64,000 bases of DNA from Plasmodiophora brassicae. Lineage: Eukaryota > Endomyxa > Phytomyxea > Plasmodiophorida > Plasmodiophoridae. The notes under the pieces were generated by a model, which worked only from the letters and a program-made list of their open reading frames with translations, was not told where the DNA came from and searched no databases. Where the stretch lies: assembly GCA_039704465.1 (NCBI GenBank), contig JASFAU010000012.1:930001-994000 (forward strand). Direction: 5' to 3'. Both the position numbers and the translations under genes were made by a program. How positions within the stretch are numbered: position 1 is the stretch's first letter; every line of letters starts with the position of its first letter. Below are positions 45,572 to 56,362 of the stretch, piece after piece.

Positions 45572-47953
45572 TTGGTAGCTATGACGATGCAGTTGTTGGC
45601 GTTGCTACTATTGCTGGTTGCCGCTGCCTGGGGCGATCATCCTGCTCCGTATGGTCAGCGGACGATCATGCCTGGCTCTGCTCCATCGGCCGGGCTGATT
45701 GATCGACATGTGCTGCACGGTGGCGCCGACCGTCTCGTCAATCATACGAAGCAATTGTGGCATACGCTCTTTGCTCCGCGTGCGCCATCTGACTATCTGT
45801 TGGACTTCTTCCGTCTGCAACGCATCCGTCGGCATGAACGTGTCATCTCCGCGTACGCGAACAACGTCATACGACGTGGAGTGATTGTGCCTCGGCAACA
45901 TCTATATCTGCTCGAAGAACTGTTTGATGTTGATTCTGCCGTGCCGTATCGCGATTGGCAAATCATGCTGGATACACTGGTCAACGCGTGGGGGCTTTCT
46001 GCTGGACATGCTCTGGGGATTGCGCTGCGTCATTGCACTGCGTTGGATGTATATGACCGACCGCATCGCGAACGCGCTCATGCCGCATTCCGTTTCCTGG
46101 TATCGACTGGAGCCCGATTTACCTCTGGGTCGATTTTGTCGCAAGGCGATCTGGAGACGAGGAGCAGGCACCGGCGGCTGTTGGATTGTTTCGATAGCAA
46201 CGAGGAGATCACGCGGTCTGTACTGACGTTGGTCGACGATCACTTCTCCTACCGCGATGCTGCTCTCTGTCGAATTGCCTTGCAATACGAAATGCAATGT
46301 GACGACAACATGCCGTTGTTGATTGCGCTGGTCGAGCACGGCCTCGGTATTAACGATGACGATCACGAAACCGGTGTGTCGTGCCTGTCACAGGCAATCT
46401 TTGATCACCGCTTGCGCGAGGCGACCCTAATGATTATGCTCGGCGCCGAATTCGAACGGAATGGCATCGCCATCGAATTGCGGAGATCGCTCCCGAACAA
46501 TGAGGTCGACAACGATGCCAAAGGGTTACTGAGGGCTATGGTGAGGTACGCGGTTCAGCCTGCCAAGGTCTTCGCGCACTTCTTCGAGATGTTTTCTCAG
46601 CCCGTGTCCTCCGAACTCGTCCAGCTCGCTGGCGCATATCAAACACAGTTCAGTACCAGGGAGTGGGCCCACAACATTCTTGTGTATCTACTGACCGGCA
46701 ACTACATGGATGAAATTGACAGCATCCTTCCTCTGATTATGCCGCCTGACGCTGTCTTCCAAGGTGTCGGCAGGACGATCCTTCGCGACTTCCAGATGTG
46801 CCGACCGCATGCGCTTGACGACTTGAAGAAATTGTCTGCGATGACAACAGGGCAGGCGTTGGCTGAGGCCTTACAGCAAACATGTGACGCGGGACGTACC
46901 ATTCTGCATGCGCCATGTATGACCCTGGACATCTTTGACTGGATTCGAGAGCACGCGTCACTGTCCTGGGTGACCCGAGCACTAACTACCAAAGTCGATG
47001 GAGAATCGTGCGTGGACTTCTGGCTTGCCCAGTCATCGTTGAACGAGTCCCTTCCGCTGATCTATGAGCGTGCTCGTCACTTGGGCCACTTGGACCGTGC
47101 TGCTTCGTCATACGATATGGTTGTTAAGGCGTGCAGCGATGAAACGCTAGCTAGGCTTGCTGATGACGAAATACTCCAGCTGTACCTGTCTGCCACGGCT
47201 CCCTATCAGTCGTCTCTTCATCGCCTGATTACCTCGCCCCCTGAAGGCATTCCGACGCTGCTATCGGAGATGGTGCCTTCTGTCAGTCAGCGGCTGCCGC
47301 ATGTGCTGCTGATGGAGATGGCAGCCGAACTTGTATTCCCGCCTGGAACGGAACCAGGCATCCTGTTGGAAACGTTGTGCTCTGTTGACAACGGCCGTCT
47401 GCTGCTCGTCCAGTGGCCGTCGGATGGGTGGACACCATTGCACCGGGCAGTTGCCCATCCGTCGTTGCACCATCTTGTACCGTCCCTACTTCGTATTGCT
47501 GCCACGTCCAAGCGACTGCTCGAGTTGCTGTTCGCCAAAGACCACAATGACGACACGTTTCTTAGTTTGGCCATGCAGCGTCTGGAATTTCATTCCGAAA
47601 TCAATATGGATGCTGCTGCCTACGAGCGCCTACTCGACAATACCGTCGACCTGCTAACCGGAAACAGCGAACCATCGATCGCGCCGCTGCCTATCCCTGC
47701 AATAACGGAGTTGCTCTTTTCTCGCGTTGCGCACAACTCGAACCTCACCGATCTGGCGGACGCCTACCCGCTCGTCGGCGATGTCTCCTGCCATCCCGGT
47801 GGTGAGGACGTCAACAGCGGCAGGCCAAATAACAGTACGAAGTCGGCTGGCAACGCGTTCCACATTGGCCATAATGGGATTGGCCGGTCAAAGCGAAAAC
47901 GGTCAGGTGATGATGCTGAGCGGTCATCAAGATGTGTCAAACCATGCGTGTAA
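45572..47953 (+). CDS. secreted ankyrin-like protein, array member 3
   Basis: 793 residues, no intron. Signal peptide MVAMTMQLLALLLLLVAAAW (ATG 45581 or 45587 possible). Same architecture as members 1 and 2: LFAPRAPSDYLLDFFRLQR, GLSAGHALGIALRH, FLVSTGARFTSG, LQYEMQCDDNMPLLIALVEHG, GVGRTILRDFQMCRP, GRTILHAPCMTLDIFDWI, DGWTPLHRAVAHPSLHHL and NDDTFLSLAMQRLEF. The tail ends in a basic SKRKRSGDDAERSS, which could be an NLS after host uptake (speculative). The start is fixed by the signal peptide. Confidence 0.86.
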   Translation: MVAMTMQLLALLLLLVAAAWGDHPAPYGQRTIMPGSAPSAGLIDRHVLHGGADRLVNHTKQLWHTLFAPRAPSDYLLDFFRLQRIRRHERVISAYANNVIRRGVIVPRQHLYLLEELFDVDSAVPYRDWQIMLDTLVNAWGLSAGHALGIALRHCTALDVYDRPHRERAHAAFRFLVSTGARFTSGSILSQGDLETRSRHRRLLDCFDSNEEITRSVLTLVDDHFSYRDAALCRIALQYEMQCDDNMPLLIALVEHGLGINDDDHETGVSCLSQAIFDHRLREATLMIMLGAEFERNGIAIELRRSLPNNEVDNDAKGLLRAMVRYAVQPAKVFAHFFEMFSQPVSSELVQLAGAYQTQFSTREWAHNILVYLLTGNYMDEIDSILPLIMPPDAVFQGVGRTILRDFQMCRPHALDDLKKLSAMTTGQALAEALQQTCDAGRTILHAPCMTLDIFDWIREHASLSWVTRALTTKVDGESCVDFWLAQSSLNESLPLIYERARHLGHLDRAASSYDMVVKACSDETLARLADDEILQLYLSATAPYQSSLHRLITSPPEGIPTLLSEMVPSVSQRLPHVLLMEMAAELVFPPGTEPGILLETLCSVDNGRLLLVQWPSDGWTPLHRAVAHPSLHHLVPSLLRIAATSKRLLELLFAKDHNDDTFLSLAMQRLEFHSEINMDAAAYERLLDNTVDLLTGNSEPSIAPLPIPAITELLFSRVAHNSNLTDLADAYPLVGDVSCHPGGEDVNSGRPNNSTKSAGNAFHIGHNGIGRSKRKRSGDDAERSSRCVKPCV

Positions 47954-48089
47954 TACATGCGTTCTATGTGGGGAAGCGTATCAGCCGGTCATTGGTGGCG
48001 CCGGGCGCAGGCGAAGTACTCATGCCCTGGACGCTGAGAGCACCCCGGTTGCCGAATGTTCCGTGTTTGCGCGACACCAACGAACTGGA

Positions 48090-48310
48090 ACCCAGTGCCT
48101 CGCTCCGTGAAGGCATCCCGACGCTGCGATTAGTGGTGTTGCTATCTGTCAGCCGCCGGCTGCTACACGTGCCGTTGACGAAGACTGCAGCCGATGTTAT
48201 CCCGCCTGGAACGGAAACTGACATCGTGTTCGAAACGTTGCGTTCTGTTGACGACGTCGGCCGTCTGCTGCCCGCGAATCATCAATTAACGCCGGCGCTA
48301 CACCGCTGCG
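48090..48310 (+). pseudogene. decayed fragment of a fourth array member
   Basis: The plus strand reads IPTLRLVVLLSVSRRLLHVP, PPGTETDIVFETLRSVDD, GRLLPANHQ and TPALHR. This matches IPTLLSEMVPSVSQRLPHVL, PPGTEPGILLETLCSVDN, GRLLLVQW and TPLHRA of member 3. Only the C-terminal region before the ankyrin-like end remains, without start or tail. Confidence 0.75.
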
Positions 48311-48532
48311 CACTGTGTCAACGTACCTACCTGCGTATGTACAAAACAGACATGGCGAGCGAGCGACGTGTCGGGCCCGCGTCGACGTCGCCGACCTGCT
48401 GGGTCGGGGGGAAACGTTTTGTTCTCGCGGGACGGGATCGCGAGGCGTCGTTCGACACAAAACTGATTGGGGGCGGGCGCACTTTGCGGCCATTCGCGTT
48501 TTGTGCCCCGCATCTTGTTCCCTCGACCGGCG

Positions 48533-49995
48533 ATGCTGTCCAGCGGGATGTGGCGGAATATCGGGCGCGTCGTGTCGGCGGGCGCCTCGTCGCGCGGCTT
48601 GGCAGCCCGCGCCATGTCCACGAAACCGGCCAAGCGGGTCGCCGTGACCGGGGCTGCCGGCCAGATTGGGTACTCGTTGCTGTTCCGCGTACGTGTCAAC
48701 CTGCGGTGTCGTCGATCGCTGCCTGTGAACACACGGTTTAGATTGCGTCGGGAGAACTGTTCGGCCCCGACCAGCCTGTTATTATTCACGCCATTGAACT
48801 CGAAGCGGTCGGTATTTCTGGGTGCGAACCGCTGTGCCCTGTTCAGCTGACTTAGAGCGGCCGTTGCTGTAGGCGCTGAAGAATTTGGCGGGGGTCGCAA
48901 TGGAGCTTGACGACTGTGCATTCCCGCTGCTGAAAGGAAGTAAGGACGCGCGGGACTCGTTTGCCGCCGTTCGATTCGTTGAGTCGTGCGCAGTTGTGCA
49001 GACGAGCGACCTGAATGAAGGGTTTGATGACATCGATTACGCGTTGCTTGTTGGTAGTCGGCCGCGTGGTAAAGGCATGGAGCGCAAGGATCTTCTGGCC
49101 ATCAACGGGAAGATCTTTGTCGGCACCGGGGAAGCCCTGAACAAGAATGCTAAGAAGACCGCCAAGGTTCTTGTCGTCGGTACGCAGCTACGACCGCTTT
49201 TACATTCTTCGATGGATTCTCACGTTCGCTGACACAGGGAACCCGGCCAACACGAACTGTCTGGTTGCAGCTAGCAACGCTCCAAACATTCCCAGGTCAG
49301 CGGCTTCGCTTGGTGCTCTGTTCGCTTTCTCACGCGCCGCCTGTAGGTCGAACTTCAGCGCCATGACTCGGCTTGACCACGACCGAGCGGTCGCGCAGGT
49401 TGCCATCAAGACTCAGTCCCACTCCACCGACATTGCGAAGGTTGCGATCTGGGGCAATCACAGTGCCACCCAGTATCCCGACATCACGCACGCTACCGTC
49501 AAAGGCAAGCCTGCGAAGTCCCTCATCAACGACGAGAAATGGGTCCGCGAGACGTTCATCCCAACGGTCCAGCAGCGTGGTGCCGCAATCATCGCAGCTC
49601 GTGGGTTGTCCAGTGCCGCTTCTGCAGCAAACGCTGCGATCATGCAAACGCGTGACCGTGCACTGGGTACAAGCTCTGCACGTATTCTCGGCGATACGCG
49701 CGTTATCTGACGGCCGCCGTCTAGGAACAAACGGCAAGTGGGTGTCAATGGCCGTCCCCAGTGACGGTAGCTATGGGATTGAAGAAGGCATCTTCTTTTC
49801 GTGCGTGTCCCCGGCATCGCACAGCGGCTCGCTCTCATCGGTGCGACTGTTAGGTACCCTGTGACCACCGCGAAGGACGAATACAAGATCGTTCAAGGGC
49901 TCGAGATCGATTCGTTCAGCGCCGAAATGATCGAGAAGACGAAGAAGGAGCTTCTCGAGGAACGCGACATGGTTGCTGATCTACTTAAGGACTAG
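48533..49995 (+). CDS. malate dehydrogenase with mitochondrial-type N-extension
   Basis: Interconverts malate and oxaloacetate with NAD. Exons 48533-48688, 48742-48807, 48873-49179, 49238-49295, 49347-49666, 49725-49800 and 49854-49995 give 374 residues; six introns of 51-65 nt. Motifs: [15 protein letters not shown] (NAD), [53 protein letters not shown] (catalytic His) and [16 protein letters not shown]. This is the cytosolic/plastid-like MDH type. ATG 48533 gives a basic extension ([20 protein letters not shown]) before a second in-frame ATG at 48614 (MSTKPAKRV). Use of both starts could give two compartments. The usual 'GAFPR' substrate loop reads GSRPRGKGM here. Confidence 0.95.
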
Positions 49996-50173
49996 ATTCG
50001 TAAGCGAGACTGGATTCTGAATAAACAACCGACGCCGAGCGCAGTCAGGACACCGCCATCCCCGTCTGCAGATTTGCTCCCATGTGCCATCAATATAGCG
50101 CATGGCATCCCAATTATGATTATCAGCATGCACAGCATCGGTTACTGTGTCGACAAACAGAACATGATATTGA

Positions 50174-51053
50174 TCATAATGACATTGAGACGGCCAGGAT
50201 CAGGCTAGCAATAAGCGCGAAAGATGTTGGCGATGCCGGGCGAGATCCTGGGGAAAGCGAATGCTTGTAGAACGTGATAGTGTACGGGTACGTGTCCTGG
50301 TTGTTCGGGTCGGCCATGACCTGACAGACGTAGACGCACTTGGCCGCTAAGCTGAGCTGGCCCCGGACTGCCAGGACGGCGGATCCAGGGGCGCTCACAT
50401 CGTAGAGCTCGATGACCGAGTTGAACTGGCTCGGCTGCAAGGTGACTGGCGAGCGTATGATAGGAGATCCGCCTACTGCATGCGTCGGTAGGTCCATGAA
50501 CAGGACGCCGTCAATGAAGATCTGCATGTTGCGGTTGCCGACGAAATTTGTAAAGTAGACAACGGCCAGGCCGCTCTGGACGGCACTGAGGAACGCGCCC
50601 GAGGAGAACGAGTAGAAGCTGATTTGATTCTGGCCCTGGTCGGAGTACAACGCAATCATGAAAAAGTTGCCAGGTGTGACGGAGACGTCCGCCGTGAGCG
50701 GGTCGCCGCCGTTGGAGCTACTGAAGGACAACGTGACCTGTTGGACGGAGCGATGATCAGAACAGGCCGACGGTTTTGCAGAGATTTGGGTCGGTTACAG
50801 GTCCGGACGCTGAGAACGCGTCCTTTGCATAGTCGCCGAACTTCAGATACGACCCGTACGTCTTCCCGCCGAACGCGGTCATCTGCCACTCGCCCGAATC
50901 CGGGATCGCATTCGTCAGCGTCCAGAACTCGCTGCGCGGCGTCGAAAAGAACCCGAGCGCCTGAAACTGCTTCGGGTCGCCGCCTCGATCGCCAGCCCCG
51001 CGCGACAGCATCACCGTTAACGCCAGTACCAGCGCCGCCACCGCCGCCGCCAT
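50174..51053 (-). CDS. secreted, probably GPI-anchored protein
   Basis: Exons 51053-50799 and 50737-50174 (61-nt intron) give 272 residues. N-terminal signal peptide (VAALVLALTVMLSRGAG); C-terminal hydrophobic tail after a small-residue site (SPGSRPASPTSFALIASLILAVSMSL region), the pattern of a GPI signal. The body is beta-rich (VTPGNFFMIALYSDQGQ, VVYFTNFVGNRNMQIFIDG, LQPSQFNSVIELYDV), perhaps a lectin- or CBM-like sandwich. No family is recognised. It lies head to head with LSM1. Confidence 0.75.
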
Positions 51054-51200
51054 CCTGTACTATATTGACGGGAAGTAGTGGCACGCGACCGAACGTTGGT
51101 ATCTGTCTCGTTCGGTGGGTAACGTGCCCGAGGGGAACTTAACCGACATAAGTCGCGGACTTGCGCCACGCAGACGGTATTTGCCGATCGGTGCCTGCCG

Positions 51201-51572
51201 ATGGATGCCGTCTTCCTCGAGCACTCGGTCCGGGCCAGCCTGGTCGACTTCCTGGAGCGCCGCGTGCTCTGCGTGCTGCGCGACGGCAAGGTGCTGGTGG
51301 GCACGCTGATTTCGTTCGACCAGTTCTACAACCTGGTCCTGATGCACACCGTCAAGCGCATCGTCGTCGACAAGATGTTCGCCGAGGAGGACATCGGCGT
51401 CTTCGTCATCCGCGGCGAGAACGTCGCGACCTTATCCGAGCTGGACATGGAACGCGAAGCGAACCAGACCGGCCTGAAACGCGTCTCCATGAAACGCATT
51501 CGGGAAGCGCAGCAGGCCGCCGCCCGCAAGTCCACGCGCAAAGCATCCCTCGAGGAATTCGACGGTCTATAG
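51201..51572 (+). CDS. LSM1: Sm-like protein LSm1
   Basis: 123 residues, intronless. LSm1 defines the cytoplasmic LSm1-7 ring that activates decapping. It reads SLVDFLERRVLCVLRDGKVL and GTLISFDQFYNLVLMHTVKR (Sm1), then DIGVFVIRGENVATLSELD (Sm2), and has the longer basic C-terminal helix typical of LSm1 (RVSMKRIREAQQAAARK). The start MDAVFLEHSVRASL fits the family. With LSM4 at 137-839, two members of the ring are in this window. Confidence 0.95.
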   Translation: MDAVFLEHSVRASLVDFLERRVLCVLRDGKVLVGTLISFDQFYNLVLMHTVKRIVVDKMFAEEDIGVFVIRGENVATLSELDMEREANQTGLKRVSMKRIREAQQAAARKSTRKASLEEFDGL

Positions 51573-51844
51573 AACAGGCAAACGCTTTTATTCACCAAAT
51601 ATACTTAACCGACCCTGTGCACCTAGCCCGTTCCCGACGTCCTGTTCCGGAACGGGTGAACCCTTTGTGCACACGTTACGGTTGGCAAAGGGGGTTACCT
51701 GCTGCTGGAGATATCTTGCGGCCACTGTGGAGGCGGTCTGTGGCCCCAGGTCACGTTAGCGACTGGGGGGCCCGGTCCCATGTGTCGATAGGAGAGCGGG
51801 ACGGGGGAACGTCCACATCCCATTCTGCCTCGGCAGACGCAACG

Positions 51845-54785
51845 ATGAAAGGTCTCGTCCTGCTCGCTATCGCGCCCCTGGCCGCATGGGCGCAGACGGT
51901 CGTCAAGCCGACCGGCTGCGAGCTGGTCATCAACGACTTCTCGAATGCGGACGCGTTCTCCAGCAACGTCAACGCCCTGGGCCTGACCTCCCGGGAGGCC
52001 AACCCGATGATCTCCACCGAGCAGGACGACGACCACGTCGTCTTCACGCCCGGTAGACGAGAACCGTTTCGCTGCTCGATGCGCGTTTGCTGACCATTGG
52101 AACTGTGTCGACGACAGCGCCGACGTCGTCGTGGTACACGACCTTTCGCGAGGATGGACAGTGTTTCGACGGGTCGAACTTTGACTACCTGTCGGTGACG
52201 ATCGCTGCCCAGGCCGGGTTCGACATGGCGCTCTACGTGCAATCGCGCCCATCGGACTGCTCGCCGGGCGCGGGTGCCCTGATCACGCGTGGCGCCGTCT
52301 CGATTGGCGAACGCGTCACCATCACCGACGCGAACAAGATCACGATCGACATCCCGTTGAGCGATTTCGTCCCGGCGATCCCCAACGGCAACTTGATGAA
52401 CCTGGTGATTGGCGGGCTGACCGGACCGGCGTCGTTCTACAAGATCTCGCTGAAGGCGTCCTGCGCGTCGTCGCTGGCGCCCCGCCCGCGAACGCCGCCG
52501 CCGCCGCCATGTGCCCTCGTCGTCAACGACTTCGTAAAGCCCGGCTCGGTCAACAACCTCATGGGATCCACGTACGGTTTCGCGCTGGACCTCGCCCTGC
52601 AACCGTCCCTGATGGTCGCCCGTTCAGGAGCGATGACGGCTCGATGGCGGAAGCGTGGACGATCCGCGGCGGATCCGCCCACCTCGTGGCGCAGGTGTCG
52701 AAGCACAGCTACTTCTACACGACGTCGCCCGGGTGCCTGGACGTGTCCAAGTTCGACTACCTGCACGTGCAGGTCGTGGCGCCGCCCACGTTCTCGATGC
52801 GCATCGTCCTGCAGCAGGTGACCGACTGCTCCACGATGGCGCCCGGCACGAAGCCGTCCGTCAACTCCATCGACTACCGGTACACGTACGACGGCCAGAC
52901 GCCCGTGGACCTGTACATCCCGCTGGCCGCCTTCACCGGCCTGACGCCGACCCGCATCTCCAGCGTGTTCTTCGACCAGTTCCACCTGAGGAACATGCGC
53001 TCGCCCGACTACACCATCCAGATGGAGTTCAACGTCATCGAGTTCGTCCGTTCGTGTACGTCGGGGCCATTTGGGGTTGACCGCCTGCTGCTGACCGCTG
53101 ACGCTGGCACAGCGTGTGGCAAGGTGACGCCTCCGGAAGTGGCGCCGAAGGCAGTGGCGACCTGCGGCTGGCACCTGAACGATTTCGAGGACTACCGGAC
53201 GGCGCTGACGACGAACAAGCTTGGCGGCAACTGCGGCGACGCTGGCACCATGGCTGACATGAAGGTGACCGACGACGGGCGCCTGTCGCTGACGTCGCAG
53301 GGCAGTGGCTCGTACTGGTGCGTCTGTTGCCGCCGTTCACGACGGGCCTCGCTAAACGACGTGGCCAGGTTCTCGCATGCGTACGACACGTGCAAGTCGC
53401 TGAAGAAGAACATCTACTACCTGTCGATGGACGTCGAGCCGATGTCCGGCCCTGGGTTCGACATGCGCGTCGACCTCGTCACCGCCGTCGACTGCAACGA
53501 CGACTCCAAGGTACCCGGTCGTCTCCGCGATGTCGCCCATTGAACAGTGCACTGACCAACGACGACCGCAACGTCAGGGCCTGGTAACGAGGTCGGTCCT
53601 GGCCAGCGAATACGTGACGTTCCCGGCGACCGGGCCCATCACGCTGTACATCCCGCTGACCGACTTCCCGAACTACGACGGGTCGTTCACCGCCATCCAG
53701 GTTGCCGCCTTCCGCAACACGAACGTCGACCGGGCGGGCCCGCACACCGTTCGAAGCGCGTTGCTCCCTTCGTGTATCGGTCGACTGCTAACCGGGGCGT
53801 TCGACACGCGCAGCGTCGCCGCAGACGGTGCTCATCGACAACGTCGGGTTCCGCGAGGGTCCATGCAGCGACGTGCCGCCTCTGCCCGATCTGCCCTGCG
53901 CGCTGGTCGTCGAGTCGTACGCGGGCGTGCCGTACCAGATGAACCAGCTGGGCGAGCTGCACGGCGACGAAGGTTCGATGCAGGCCGTGGCGGTCCGCGA
54001 CGGCTACGTGGAGCTGACGTCCAAGGACGCGTCGTCGTACTACTTCACGACGCTGCCGGCGTGCTACAACCTGGAGGCGTTCGACGGGATCTGGTTGTCG
54101 GTGTCCGGCCCAGTCGGAGCCGACTTCCTTATCCAGGTCAAGGTTGCCACCGGGTGCGTTCCGGACGGGCACGGTGGCATCGTCGGCGGGAACGTCAGGG
54201 ACGTCGACGTGCGTGCCAGCCAAGTTGTTGGGGCCACCGGCCTATCGGGCCAGAAGCAGGACCTGTTCCTCCTGTTCCAGTCGCTGCCCGTTGCAGGTCT
54301 GCGCGTGGATGATAATGTGGCGCTGTGTCGGTTTGTTGTTAACGGAGCGCGGGGCATAGGTGGGTTCAACAAGGCCAGGCACACGATCGTCAACATCGTC
54401 ATTGGCGACCTGACGCCGCCCGGGACGACGCACCACAACGCGGCACCGATGACGCTCCAAATTTACGGTATCGAGCTGCGACCCATCATCTGCCCGACGC
54501 GCAAGCCCCGGTCAGAACACTGAACGACTACCATGGTTTGCTTGCGAGCAGTGCTGACGCTCTGGTAGGCCGACGTGGAAAGCCAACCCTGACGGTTCGT
54601 ACACGAAGACAATGCCGGACGGCACGTCCGAGTCGGAGTCGTCCGATCACGAGTCGTCGTCACCGAGCTCGACCGCGTCCCCGCAGGGTGCCAAGCTGTC
54701 CTCCCACGACACGGCAACGGCCATGACGGCGGCCATCGGCGTCGGCACTGCCGTGGCCGCCATCGCCGCGTACGCCCTCCTGTAA
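51845..54785 (+). CDS. surface protein with four tandem carbohydrate-binding-like domains
   Basis: Nine exons (51845-52052, 52118-52571, 52628-53055, 53113-53317, 53369-53510, 53578-53748, 53825-54296, 54360-54510, 54569-54785) give 815 residues in consistent phase. Signal peptide MKGLVLLAIAPLAAWA. Four ~190-residue repeats each start C.L.V.DF/SY.. and contain GDDGSM-, SYFYTT.P.C.D.S.FDYL.V-, IPL..F- and IDNV.F-like blocks. Examples are CALVVNDFVKPGSVNN, SYFYTTSPGCLDVSKFDYL, YYFTTLPACYNLEAFDGIWL and TVLIDNVGF. This resembles galactose-binding/CBM-type jelly rolls. The end is Ser-rich plus a hydrophobic tail (AMTAAIGVGTAVAAIAAYALL), so GPI- or tail-anchored. Sugar binding is inferred. Confidence 0.8.
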
Positions 54786-55054
54786 TAACGAACGCGTCTA
54801 ATCGCCCCTGCTGTCATACATAAAGGACAGGCATGTCTGTATGCGCATTCGGGAGATGTGTCGTGTGTGACGGACCGAGACGGCGTCCCGGAGACGCGGG
54901 TGGGGGTCACTGCGACTCAGCGGCGCGAAACTTTGCTTCGCGTTTTTGTTTGTACGACGACGGTGGTTGGTGGCAGCAGTGGGGGATCCCGCGTCAACTA
55001 CCTGCAGCAGGGCCGCCGCGTTCTTCCGTATCTGATTTGGGAACCGGTCTGCCG

Positions 55055-56050
55055 ATGATGCGCTCGGCGGTGTATCGCGCGATGGCGCGCCCGCGTTTGC
55101 CGGTGGCCGGCGCGGGCTTCGCGCCGACCGGGTACCGGGCGATGGCGGCGGTGGCGAACCCGGCGGCGCCGGAGCCGCCGTCCGGGTTCAAAGCCGTCGT
55201 CAACAAATACGGTCCGGGGCAGGCACGCGATGGATGATGTCGCGGTTGGTGATGGTGACAGCGCAGGGTGGTTGCCGTTTGCGGCTGCCGCTGGCAGTGT
55301 GGCGCTGTCGAAAGAGATTCTGATCCTGAACGAGGAATTCCTGTTGGTGTTCACGTTCTCGGCGACCGTCTACGCCCTGTACAAGCAGCTCGGCGGCAGC
55401 GTCGCCAAGTTCTTCGAGGAACGTGCCGACCGCATCCGACAGTGGGCAGGTGTCTCTCCGCGATCGTTATCGTTGGGCTCAGTGCTTCGATATCGCCCAG
55501 GGAGCTGCACACGTCACTGGACACGAAGGCGAAGCTGATCGACGAGGAGATCCAGAAGGCGGAAGCAATGCTGACCGTCTCCGACGACATCGACGCCATC
55601 TACAAGCAGCAGGCGCACCTGACCGAGCGCTACCTGGCTGCCGTCCCTAACAAGATCCGGGGGCAGATGGCGAACGAAATCCTAAGTCGGTTCAACATCC
55701 TCGCCGAGACGGAGCGCAAGTTCGTGTCGGTCGCGCAGGACGAGCTGGCCAAGGCGGCGTCCGAGTACCTCACCAAGCATTTCAAGGCGAAGGGCGACGC
55801 GGGCGTCAAGGGCGTCATCCCGTTGCTGACGCCGGGCACAGCGGCGCAGGCCAAGGACCCGGTCGAGGAGCAGTTCGTCGAGTACCTGAAGATCGTGAAG
55901 AAGAAGGTCGCCGACATCCAGGGCAAGGAGGTCACGCTCGACGCCAAGCTCAAGGGCAAGTGGCGCGACGCGCTCGAGGAGCTGAAGCGTCGCGACCCGT
56001 CCGTGGCCGACGTGAAGATCGAGACGCCCGAGAAGCTCAAACTGTTCTGA
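55055..56050 (+). CDS. mitochondrial F1Fo ATP synthase subunit b (subunit 4)
   Basis: The peripheral stalk subunit that links Fo to F1. Exons 55055-55211, 55267-55441 and 55501-56050 give 293 residues. The N-terminal part (MMRSAVYRAMARPRLPVAG) is a presequence. Then GWLPFAAAAGSVALSKEILILNEEF and VFTFSATVYALYKQLGGSVA give two membrane spans, with AKFFEERADRIRQ starting the long charged stalk helix. The remaining ~190 residues are polar and helical, ending KIETPEKLKLF. The introns (55 and 59 nt) are phase-consistent. The two-span N-terminal domain followed by GG-VA-FF-ERA is the subunit-b signature. Confidence 0.85.
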
Positions 56051-56075
56051 TCGCCGTCGGCGGCCGACGCTGTAA

Positions 56076-56091
56076 CACACACACACACACG
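56076..56091. repeat. AC dinucleotide run
   Basis: About eight CA units just after the ATP synthase b stop, in the probable 3' UTR. Confidence 0.7.
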
Positions 56092-56120
56092 CGCTCCCAT
56101 GGCCTACTTCGTCTCGCGAC

Positions 56121-56285
56121 TCACTCCTGGTGGTTCATAACGCGTCGCCGGTGCATGTCCCTGAGCATCGGCCGCCGGCTCGTCGGCGTGCGATGACGAC
56201 GCGCCACGTCGGCGATGGCGGGATCGAGCAACAACAGCATCGCGAGCAGAAGGAGGAGCAGGACGAGAACCGGGGGGCGTGCCAT
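56121..56285 (-). CDS. 54-residue candidate small secreted protein
   Basis: A short intact frame: residues 1-25 are a textbook signal peptide (MARPPVLVLLLLLLAMLLLL), then a very basic mature part of ~29 residues (RRPMLRDMHRRRVMNHQE). No Cys. It lies antisense to the 3' flank of the ATP synthase b gene, 70 bp past its stop. It could be chance, since GC-rich text gives Leu/Arg easily. Confidence 0.4.
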   Translation of the reverse strand: MARPPVLVLLLLLLAMLLLLDPAIADVARRHRTPTSRRPMLRDMHRRRVMNHQE

Positions 56286-56362
56286 TACTGGCGAATATGC
56301 GATGGATAGCGCTATGGTGGCGCCTCCAGTTGAGTCATGCGAAATCGCATCGATTCGTTTAG

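Noticed and set aside
47932..48741. 269-codon plus-strand frame as a new gene
   Set aside because: Its first third is the decayed copy of the secreted array and its rear overlaps the malate dehydrogenase start in the wrong frame.
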